Below are positions 7,086-15,400 of a stretch of DNA of 40,300 nt, piece after piece. The position numbers were made by a program, and so were the translations under genes. Every line of letters begins with the position of its first letter. The stretch's first letter is position 1. Source of the stretch: an uncultured Halomicronema sp. (GTDB lineage Bacteria > Cyanobacteriota > Cyanobacteriia > Phormidesmidales > Phormidesmidaceae); contig CALCCA010000025.1 of assembly GCA_937899725.1 (NCBI GenBank), positions 1 through 40,300 on the forward strand. The letters run 5' to 3'. The notes beneath the pieces are model-generated. The model saw only the letters and a list, made by a program, of their open reading frames with translations, made no database searches and was not told the DNA's origin.

Positions 7086-9056
7086 TCAGCGGTTGGGCAC
7101 GGCGGCTTTGGTCGACGTGGTCTGAGATGACGGAGCCGTAGTGTCTAAAAAGGGCGGAATCGGGCAGTCGAGGGTAATGACGATCGCTCGCAGCAGCTCA
7201 GCTTCGCGAATCGTCACCGACTGATCGACAAGGACCGCATGGGCCGCAGCATCGACAATGGCCTGCTTGAGTTTCGGTACGGCGGGCTGCAGGCGCTTTA
7301 AGCTCGGCCCCAAATGGGCCAGGGTAAAGGTGGGTAATGCCTGAGGCAAGGGGCGTTTGCTCGCGCCCGGCAGGCTGGATAAAGCGGACTTAAAGGCGTA
7401 AAAGGCGTCATCGGTGTTGGTATGACCGATTTTGGCCAACAAGGTGAGCACGACCTGGCAATCTTCCCAAAGCGGGGCCAAGCTGGTCACCGCCTTGGGT
7501 TGCTCTAGCCGTTTCTGAAAATGGGGGCGCAGCCGCTTTTGCACAATCAGCTGCAGCACATATTCTGACAGGCTCAGTCTGCCATCGGCCTTGACCAAGG
7601 CCTGAATTTGCTTAAAGAAATCAGCGCACTGCTGCGGGGTGATTGTGCGCAGCACCGGAATCGACAGATCGAGCAGGGGCAAATATTTACGAGCATCGAG
7701 ACCGCTCAGCAACTTGGCGAACTGCTCAACCTGGGCAGGCTCAATCGTTAACGGTGAGGCTTGCACCAGCGTCAGCTGCCGCGATCGCACCGCCGGACGC
7801 GCATCCAACAGTAGACTACACACTAAAGTCATAGCCCCCGTGGGCGATCGCAGTGCCTCATTCAGTTCCGGCGGCAGCGACTGCAGCCAGGCCTGGGCTT
7901 TGGCCAAATGCTGGGGACTGGCAGTGCCCACGCTGGCCATAAACTGTTCGACTTGGGGAATGGCGACCATTGAGCTCGCGGGAGTTGAACCCGTCGGGGG
8001 AGTGCTTTGGCCAGCTAATCCCATCGCGCCCGCATTAGCCAGTCCGCTCGGGGCGGCGATCGCCGGTGACGATACCGGTGCCCCTGACCGGCCCGTCATG
8101 CGGCGAATGCGTTCACTCAGCGGCGGGTGGGTGGCCATCCAGCCCTGCAAAAAGGTGGGCTGAAAGACGGCCCCAAAAAACATGTGACTGGCCGATTCCG
8201 CTTTGGGAGATCGCAGTCGCGAGCCGGTGCCATGCCCGCCAATGCGCCGCAACGCCCCGGCTAACCCCAGCGGATTGCGAGTGAACTGCACTGCCGAAGC
8301 ATCGGCCAAAAACTCCCGCTGCCGCGAAACGCTGCTCTTGATCAGGCGACCAAACATGAGGCCAATGCCCCCCACCGCCATGATCGCCAGACCAAAGCAG
8401 ACGATCCGACCATCGCGGTCACGGTGCCGAGAACCTGACGAACTGCTGCGGGTCAATATCCGCCCCGCAATATAGATGTAAAGCAACCCTTGCAACACGC
8501 CCATCAGCTTCAGGTTAAGCCGCATGTCGCCGTTGAGAATGTGACTGAATTCATGGGCGATGACCCCCTGCAGTTCGTCACGGCTGAGCTGCTCAAGACA
8601 ACCCCGAGTAACGCCAATGACGGCATCATCGGGCGCGTAGCCCGCGGCAAAGGCATTAATACCGATTTCGTGATTGAGCAAATACACCGTGGGGATGGGG
8701 GTGCCGGAGGCTAGGGCCATCTCAGCCACGACGTTTAACAGCTGCTGCTCTCGAAAGTCAGTCGTTTGCGGATCAACTTTGGCGCCGCCGAGGCTTTCTG
8801 CTACTGCTGGGCCACCGCGCCGCAGCTCGACCATTTTAGTCACGCTGCCCGCCCCAATCATGCCGAGCGTGCCCACACTCACAACTAGCAAAACCTCGGG
8901 CTGCCAGAGCTGTAGCGACACCTCAAACAGCCAAATAACAGCGACGATCGCGATCGCATACAGGCTAGCAATCATGGCAATGATGGCCAGCCCAAACAAC
9001 CCAATCAGCTGTTTGGTGTTGCGTCGGGCTTGATCCTGATGTTCAAAAAAATCCAT
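7086..9056 (-). CDS. M48-family membrane metalloprotease with TerB-like tail
   Basis: A 656-residue membrane zinc peptidase related to HtpX, expected to act in membrane-protein quality control. Two N-terminal membrane helices (about 17-44 and 54-72) precede the peptidase domain, whose zinc motif is HEFSH at 168-172, with the third ligand Glu248 in REFLADASA. Further hydrophobic segments lie near 184-200 and 219-236. HPPLSERIRRM, typical of HtpX ends, closes the peptidase part near residue 320. Some 330 residues follow: a Pro/Ala/Ser linker, then a helical region containing DGRLSLSEYVLQLIV and VTIREAELLRAIVITL, which resemble TerB-type repeats. The gene starts 61 bases after lemA on the same strand. 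GTG at 9059 directly before the ATG is an alternative start. Confidence 0.88.
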   Translation of the reverse strand: MDFFEHQDQARRNTKQLIGLFGLAIIAMIASLYAIAIVAVIWLFEVSLQLWQPEVLLVVSVGTLGMIGAGSVTKMVELRRGGPAVAESLGGAKVDPQTTDFREQQLLNVVAEMALASGTPIPTVYLLNHEIGINAFAAGYAPDDAVIGVTRGCLEQLSRDELQGVIAHEFSHILNGDMRLNLKLMGVLQGLLYIYIAGRILTRSSSSGSRHRDRDGRIVCFGLAIMAVGGIGLMFGRLIKSSVSRQREFLADASAVQFTRNPLGLAGALRRIGGHGTGSRLRSPKAESASHMFFGAVFQPTFLQGWMATHPPLSERIRRMTGRSGAPVSSPAIAAPSGLANAGAMGLAGQSTPPTGSTPASSMVAIPQVEQFMASVGTASPQHLAKAQAWLQSLPPELNEALRSPTGAMTLVCSLLLDARPAVRSRQLTLVQASPLTIEPAQVEQFAKLLSGLDARKYLPLLDLSIPVLRTITPQQCADFFKQIQALVKADGRLSLSEYVLQLIVQKRLRPHFQKRLEQPKAVTSLAPLWEDCQVVLTLLAKIGHTNTDDAFYAFKSALSSLPGASKRPLPQALPTFTLAHLGPSLKRLQPAVPKLKQAIVDAAAHAVLVDQSVTIREAELLRAIVITLDCPIPPFLDTTAPSSQTTSTKAAVPNR

Positions 9057-9117
9057 CACGTGACGTCGATAAACTCACAGGCGTTGGGGGCGGGCAAATT
9101 GCTCTGACTGACCGTGG

Positions 9118-9720
9118 CTAAAAGGAAACCTGGGGGGCAGCGCGCATTTCGGGAGATTCGATCGTCTCTAAGAGTTCTGCCGGTTGAAAGTTAAAGCTGC
9201 CCGCGATCGCACTGTTGGGAAACACTTCGCGCGTCGTGTTATAGCGGGTGACGGCATCGTTAAAGGCCTGTCGAGCAAAGGCCACCTGGTTTTCGGTCGT
9301 TTGCAGCGCCTCAGTCAGCTGCGCCATATTTTGACTGGCTTTGAGGTCAGGGTAATCCTCGGAGAGCGCAAACAGGCGGCCTAAAGTGCCGGTCAAGGCC
9401 GCTTCAGCGCCAGCTAACTGCTGCATGGCGGCGGGGTCGCCGGGGGCCTGAGCGGCTTGCTGACTCGCGTTGACCGCGCTGTTGCGGGCGTTAATGACAG
9501 CTTCTAAGGTTTCTCGCTCGTGCTTCATGTAGCCTTTGACCGTTTCCACCAGGTTGGGAATCAGGTCATAGCGGCGGCGCAGCTGAATATCGATTTGCGA
9601 AAAGGCGTTTTGGTAGCGGTTACGCAGGGTGACGAGCCGGTTGTAAATGTTGACGGTAATGATGGCCAACACCACCACAATCATCACTAAAAAAATGAAC
9701 AGGCCGATGAAAGCGCCCAT
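9118..9720 (-). CDS. lemA: LemA family protein
   Basis: A 200-residue LemA protein: one N-terminal membrane helix (residues 4-25, FIGLFIFLVMIVVVLAIITVN) followed by a long helical, coiled-coil-like domain. The family signature is plain: YNRLVTLRNRYQNAFSQIDIQLRRRYDLIPNLVETVKGY at 26-64, then SEDYPDLKASQNM near 143 and YNTTREVFPNSAIAG near 165. LemA function is not established; in many bacteria its gene is paired with an M48 membrane protease, exactly as here. An AAGGAG sequence 11 bases upstream supports the ATG at 9720. It is the first gene of the pair. Confidence 0.95.
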   Translation of the reverse strand: MGAFIGLFIFLVMIVVVLAIITVNIYNRLVTLRNRYQNAFSQIDIQLRRRYDLIPNLVETVKGYMKHERETLEAVINARNSAVNASQQAAQAPGDPAAMQQLAGAEAALTGTLGRLFALSEDYPDLKASQNMAQLTEALQTTENQVAFARQAFNDAVTRYNTTREVFPNSAIAGSFNFQPAELLETIESPEMRAAPQVSF

Positions 9721-10395
9721 AAAGTAGTTGTCTCCTTGAGGATGATGAGAGGCTAAGGGTTAGCTACACTGCAGCCCCGCCAATTCTCTGAAATGGCTTT
9801 CTTTGGCCGTAGAGTGCCCGGTCGATTTTCCTAAACCAACACAGCGGCTGCGCAAAAGTGACGTCTCTATTCGTTGATGTGGCTGGTTTCACATCTATCT
9901 GGGTTGAGCCTGAAAATCTTTAAGCTCTCAATTCTGGCGTGCCTGGCAGGCTTTAAGCCTCTTTTCTTGCATGCCTAGAGGGCTGGCTATCGGCAGCGAG
10001 GCTGCTGAATATCAGAATTCGCCAGTGTTGAGGCATCAGGATAGGATCATACTTTTTGCTGCTAGCATTGCTAATGCTTTTTCCTGTACTGATACTTTTT
10101 CCTGTAAAGAATCCTTGTTGATCTCGACGGGAATTTTCATCGGCATCACTTTGCAAAGACGAAGCGATTACCGTGGCCCTCATAGGTCAGCGGTGCCACG
10201 AGTTGGTAGAGCATCGTGGCTATTTCCAGAGTTTCCCGTCAGAAGACTCCACACCCACCTCACAAAGCGGCGGCAGTCTACTGAGTGGACGCGATCGCGA
10301 CCGTGTCATGCCTAGCTGTCAACGACTGTGCCCGATCGGTCAGGGAGAAAGCAGAGGGGCTTCAATAACGGGGACGTTGCTCTTAGACTAGAGGC
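9721..10395. other. 675-base gap with a partial repeat and an 18-base tandem duplication
   Basis: No convincing gene. A partial copy of the CTCTGAAA repeat lies at 9780-9796. CTTTTTCCTGTA occurs twice, at 10077-10088 and 10095-10106, as part of an 18-base tandem duplication. The right end should hold the rnpB promoter. The lemA promoter should lie at the left end. Confidence 0.45.
10361..10390 (+). promoter_or_regulatory. Possible rnpB promoter
   Basis: TTCAAT at 10361-10366 and TAGACT at 10384-10389 are 17 bases apart and would place the transcription start at about 10395, at the base of the RNase P RNA P1 helix. The -35 match is weak (three of six), so this is tentative. Confidence 0.35.
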
Positions 10396-10771
10396 GGGAA
10401 AGAGTCAGCGAGGTGGTTACGGGTTGGTTTTGCCAACTTGAGGAAAGTCCGGGCTCCCGAAAGACCAGACTTGCTGGGTAACGCCCAGTGCGGGTGACCG
10501 TGAGGAGAGTGCCACAGAAACATACCGCCGATGGAGCTTGGCTCACAGGTAAGGGTGCAAGGGTGCGGTAAGAGCGCACCAGCAGCATCGAGAGGTGCTG
10601 GCTCGGTAAACCCCGGTGGGGAGCAAGGTCGCAGGGGTCATGGTTGGTCTTTTTCCAGCCCCGCTTTTGGTGTACCGCATGAGGCGTCTGGTAACAGCCG
10701 TCCCAGATAGATAATCGCCCTCTCGGCTTGGCCTGAGAGAACAGAACCCGGCTTATGTCTGGCTCTTTCCT
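10396..10771 (+). ncRNA. rnpB: RNase P RNA (type A)
   Basis: The catalytic RNA of ribonuclease P, which matures the 5' ends of tRNAs. Universally conserved pieces are present in order: GAGGAAAGTCCGGGCTCC near 10440, GTGCCACAGAAACATACCG near 10509, GGTAAACCCCGGTGGGG near 10606 and AGAACAGAACCCGGCTTATG near 10738. The terminal P1 helix is formed by GGAAAGAGTCAG (10397-10408) with CTGGCTCTTTCC (10759-10770), which sets the ends to within a few bases. Length of about 375 bases is normal for cyanobacteria. The 3' end meets the murQ stop codon (10770-10772) on the other strand, and no separate terminator is seen. Confidence 0.96.
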
Positions 10772-11705
10772 ACTTTTTGAGGCTGTCTAAGGCGAGCCGT
10801 AGCTGGCCCTGGTGCGCCTCTAGGCAAGCGTCTGCTGCCGCTAAGGTCAGCTCACCCCAGTGCATTAGCAATGCCGACTTGACTCGCTGCTGGCTGCGAT
10901 CAAGCAGGTCAGCCGCCGCCGCCCGCTCAAGCCCAGTCAAGTCACTGAGCATGCGAATGGCGCGATCGCGCAGCTTAGTATTGGTCACAGCCACATCAAT
11001 CATACGGTTGCCATAGACCTTGCCCAACTGCACCATGACGCCGGTCGAGAGGATGTTGAGCGCCATTTTGGTCACCGTCCCGGCCTTGAGGCGGGTCGAG
11101 CCGGCCAACACCTCGGGGCCGACCAGCAGGCGAATATCCACGTCGTAGTGGGCCGGTACCTGTTCAGGCGGCACGCAAGCCATGAAAATGGCGATCGCTC
11201 CGCGTTGTTGGGCGGCCTTGAGGGCACCATGCACATAGGGGGTAGTGCCCCCGGCAGTAATGCCAACCACAACGTCGTGGGGGCCAATGCGATGGTCGTG
11301 AATCACCCTTTCACCATCGGCGGCAATATCTTCTAACCCCTCTGAACTGCGCACTAGGGCCGCTGCCCCTCCAGCGATGAGGCCCTGCACTAACTCCGGT
11401 GGTGTGCAAAATGTGGGCGGACATTCGGAAGCATCTAACACGCCCAGACGGCCACTGGTACCGGCCCCCACATAAAAGAGGCGGCCCCCCGCCCGGAGCG
11501 CCGTCGCTGTCTGCGCGATCGCCTCAGCGAGGGCTGATTTGGCAGCCGCGATCGCCCGCAGGGTGTTTTGGTCTTCGGCATTCACCAATTCCACAAAAGC
11601 TAAGGGCGAGAGCTGGTCTAAAGACTGGCTGGCGGGGTTCGCCTGCTCAGTCAATAAATAGCCGCGATCGGTGAGGTCCTCGGGCTGAGAGGCAGGGGAT
11701 GTCAC
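10770..11705 (-). CDS. murQ: N-acetylmuramic acid 6-phosphate etherase
   Basis: A 311-residue SIS-domain enzyme that cleaves the lactyl ether of MurNAc-6-phosphate to give GlcNAc-6-phosphate and D-lactate during cell-wall recycling. The start LLTEQANPASQSLDQLS is the usual MurQ opening. VGAGTSGRLGVLDASECPPT (79-98) holds the sugar-phosphate loop and Glu94, and SEGLEDI holds Glu125; these align with E. coli Glu83 and Glu114. GNRMIDVAVTN near 220 and the C-terminal helical domain are intact. I chose GTG at 11705 because GGAG lies 8 bases upstream (11714-11717) and the protein then has the family's length; the frame is open to ATG at 11849, which would add 48 unusual residues. No MurNAc transporter gene is nearby. 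Confidence 0.93.
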   Translation of the reverse strand: MTSPASQPEDLTDRGYLLTEQANPASQSLDQLSPLAFVELVNAEDQNTLRAIAAAKSALAEAIAQTATALRAGGRLFYVGAGTSGRLGVLDASECPPTFCTPPELVQGLIAGGAAALVRSSEGLEDIAADGERVIHDHRIGPHDVVVGITAGGTTPYVHGALKAAQQRGAIAIFMACVPPEQVPAHYDVDIRLLVGPEVLAGSTRLKAGTVTKMALNILSTGVMVQLGKVYGNRMIDVAVTNTKLRDRAIRMLSDLTGLERAAAADLLDRSQQRVKSALLMHWGELTLAAADACLEAHQGQLRLALDSLKK

Positions 11706-11856
11706 AGGGCGTTCTCCAAAGCGGCGGGGAATCAGGATGACCAGACGAGGCCGGTCGGGCGCAGTAAGCAGCAGCTTTCTGGCCAGCAGCGACGCGGTCA
11801 GCGACCGGTCAGGCTTTGCCTCGGAACTGGCTGCGACGGTGGGCATCACGGTCTGG

Positions 11857-12246
11857 TTAGAGCAACTTTTCTAGCTGTTGTCGAATGCTGTCGAGTTCTT
11901 GATTAGACAAGCGCGATTCGTCAGCGGTGGGGGGCACTTCTTCGACGGCATTGCCGTCTGGATCCCAGGCTGTCTGATCAACGCTGTTCTCTGGCGGCAC
12001 CATCAGCGCCCCCGAGGCCACGAGTTTGGCTTCAAAGCCCGCTTCGGCACAAAATTCTTCAATATCGCGCTGATCAAATTCTTCGACTGTGGGAGAGGGA
12101 AAATCTTGAGCCTCTAGCATGAGAGCAAAGCGGGTGGCATCGTCTGCGTCTTCAAAGATTAGAACGGTGTTTTTGCCGTTGGCCTGCAACGAATGAATAC
12201 CTTCGTTGTCGGTTCCCGCGTTGAACAAGAGCACGTAGACTTGCAT
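11857..12246 (-). CDS. DUF3110 domain protein
   Basis: A 129-residue soluble protein of the DUF3110 family, found in cyanobacteria and plastid-bearing organisms. The domain fills about residues 1-80: MQVYVLLFNAGTDNEGIHSL, then VLIFEDADDATRFALMLEAQDFPSPTVEEF and IEEFCAEAGFEAKLV. The tail is acidic and ends in a predicted helix, NQELDSIRQQLEKLL. Function is unknown. The ATG at 12246 fits the domain start exactly. If murQ begins at 11705, about 150 bases separate the two genes; they could share a transcript. It is divergent from tamB across a 207-base gap. Confidence 0.88.
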   Translation of the reverse strand: MQVYVLLFNAGTDNEGIHSLQANGKNTVLIFEDADDATRFALMLEAQDFPSPTVEEFDQRDIEEFCAEAGFEAKLVASGALMVPPENSVDQTAWDPDGNAVEEVPPTADESRLSNQELDSIRQQLEKLL

Positions 12247-12453
12247 GAGTCTGTAATCCGGTTTTCATCTGTAAGCGTTAATTTTAAGTATCTTATGGGC
12301 AGCGAGACGATTTAAGTCAGGATGTGGGCTTAAACTTAGTGACCAAATCAGTCAGGGAAGACGTTAGACCGCTCAAGAGTTGGTAATGTTTTTAATGGCC
12401 GACGGGACTTTCCCGACCGTGAAATGCGTCAGACAACACAGTTATGAGGGGTC

Positions 12454-15400
12454 ATGAGTAACGGGTCATCGCCAGAGCCGGAATCGACTAATGCGAAACA
12501 ACGGCGGCGAATTTGGAAGACGACTGGCTTAACGATTGGCGCGATCGCGATTCTCGGTGCGGCTGGAGGCACCTTGGCCGCCTGGATCTTTGTGAACGAA
12601 CGGCTCTCGCCCTGGGCCTCACAGCTGCTGAGCGATACCCTTGACCGCCCAGTTTATCTGGGTGAAGTCGAACGAGCCTCGCTGACCGGCGTGCGGTTTG
12701 GTCAATCGGCGATGCCAGCGACTGCGGATGACCCCGATCAGCTCGTGGTCGAGACGGTGACGATTCGGCTGAATCTGCTGCAGCTGCTGACGCGCACCCT
12801 GCGACCGCGCATTACCTTTGAAAATCCGATGGTGTATGTCGAGCAAAATGCCCAAGGAGAATGGCTGGACATCGACTTTGACTTCGACGAGGAAGACGAT
12901 GATGAGGAAGACGATGATCGCGATCCCTTCATTCGCATCAGCCCCATCGTCGAAATTCTGAACGGCGAACTGACGGGCCTGCCCCACAGTGAAGCCCCGG
13001 CGACAGCGAGTCCGCTCAACATCAACGCGATCACTGGTTCGGTCGAAGTGGCCCAGGTCGAGACGACTGACTTTAGCGATCAAGAGACCTTAGTCAAAGC
13101 GCAAACGATTACCTTTGACGTCAGCGCCGAGCCCGAGGACGCCGGGACACTGGTCGTTAGCGGGGTAATTCAGCAGCCGGAAAGCGATGAGGACGATGAG
13201 ACGGCGTCCGCGATCGCTGCCAACCTGGCGCTCCAAGCTCAAGGCCTAGATTTAGGCATTCTGTCGCCGGTGCTGCTGGCGAGTCTGCCCCAAGATCTGC
13301 CCTTCGACGTGACGTCAGGTCTGCTCAACGGCAACCTGGAGGTCAGCCTGGCCCCCGAGGCCGAACCCAGCCTGACAGGTACCGCCAGCTTGCAGGATGG
13401 GGCGATCGCCTTTGACGCCCTGACCACGCCTTTCACCGATATCAATACGCAGGCGCAGTTTCGCGATAATGGCGTCCGCCTAGATGAGATCACGGCTAAC
13501 TTTGGTGAAATGTCTGCCGTTGCCACCGGCACGATCGACGCGCGTAACGGCTATGATCTGACCGGCGAAATTTTTCCCGTAGCGCTGGCCGATATTGCCG
13601 CAGCCTTCGACTTTGAGCCGCCCATTCCTGCCGAAGGCACGCTCAGAGCCGAAGCGGTAGAGATTACGGGGCCGCTGGCGCAGCCTTTGGTGGCGGGCAA
13701 CATCCTCTCGACGGATGTCGTGACGCTCGACAAAGTTCAGTTCGCGAATATGGCCACCCGGCTCAGCTACAGTGCTGCCGGCTTAGCCTTTACCAACTTA
13801 TCTCTAGAGCCCTTAGCGGGCGGCAGTCTCACTGGTGAGGGGGCTCTGTCTTTTGGTCGGCCAGCGACCTTGGCCTTGCAGCTAACTGGCCAAGACTTGC
13901 CCGCCGATGCCATTGGGCAGGCTTACGGGTTGCCCGACACGGTAGTAATTGGCCCGGTGGCCTTAGAGGCTGATATTACCGGTCCGCTGAATGACTTAAA
14001 TGGCTTAGTTACCTGGAACGCCCCAGCCGGGACGTACCCCACCAACGGCACGGCAGAAATTGCGGCCAATACTGTGGTGGTGCAAAATGCCGCGATTGCC
14101 GGGGGTACGGCTTCGGGCACGGCCAGCCTCAACGCGGGGCAGTGGACGGCGGACGTCGCGGCCCAGGGCCTGCAACTCGGCGTATTTAATCGCTCGCTAG
14201 AAGGTGTGATTGGCGGTGGTGACGTGCGGCTGGCGGGCAGCACGGCTGATTTCTCCCTGCGGGGAATTCGCGGTGATGGCGCCATCACCGCCGCGCTGCT
14301 CGGGGGGACGCTCAACAGTCAGGTGGCCTTAGCCAACGGCGCGTGGACGGCAGATGTGACCACCCGCGACTTTCCCGTCAATCAATTGGTCGCGAATATC
14401 CCCGTTGATCGCATTAATGCCGATGCGCGACTCTCAGGAACGGTGGATGACTTTAGCCTGGCGGCGCTACAGGGTGAGGGCACGGTGGCGGCGGCGATCG
14501 CGGGCGGTACGGTCACCAGCGATTTTCGCTTGGCCAGCGGGGCGTGGCAGGCTGACGGCCAAGGCAGCGGCCTGCAGTTGGGGCAGTTTTCACCAGAGCT
14601 GCAGGGGACGGGCGACGCCACCTTTCAGCTGGCGGGTAATTTGGACGAGCTGACACCGGCTGGGGTGCGGGGTCGAGCCAATATTCGCCTGTCCGACGGC
14701 TTGGCGACCCTGGCGGGCACCAATGCCGCGCTGGCGCAATCGCGATCGCCCCTCGATGCTAGCCTTGCTTGGGATGGCCGCCAGCTGCAAATTGAGCGCT
14801 TAGAAACGGCGGGGCTGTTTGCCAGCGGCACTGTGACGCCACAGTTCACCGGCCCCAATGCCCCCGGCATCGCCGCAATTGACTTGGGGCTGATCGCGGA
14901 AAACTACGACTTAGCCACCTTGCCCATCGATTTGCCGCCCGTGTTGGGACTCGAAGGCCAGGCCGATTTTCAGGGTCGCCTCACGGGCACACCCAGCGCC
15001 CTGAACTTTGCGGGCGATCTGGCCCTGGCTAATTTGGCCCTCAACGACTTGGTGTTCGAACCCTTGTTGACCGGCGACGTGGATTTCTCCTCCCAAACCG
15101 GGCTCGTGGTTTCGCTACTGGGTGTAGAGGATGAAATTTCCGTCACCTTTGATCCACAGCCTCGACAGCTCGATGTGACGGTGCGCGCGGGCGAGTCGCT
15201 GGCGATCGCCACCACTGAGGGCAACCTGCTGCAGGCGCAGCTTTACAGCTTCCCCATTTCGGCCTTAAATCTGCCACCGGCCAACTCTGCATACGGCACG
15301 CTGCGCGGACAGGTCGAGTTTGCCAATGCCACCGTCAATCTGAACGATTTCAGCACGACGGGCCAGTTTGATGTGCAAAATCTGGGCATCGGTTTCTACA

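Noticed and set aside
9953-10315. Overlapping open frames on both strands upstream of rnpB
   Set aside because: Compositional; the repeated TGKSIS in one comes from an 18-base tandem duplication and none resembles a family.
12619-13083. Long minus-strand frame inside tamB (and similar ones along it)
   Set aside because: Shadow of the tamB coding sequence caused by GC-rich codon use; no independent start signals.
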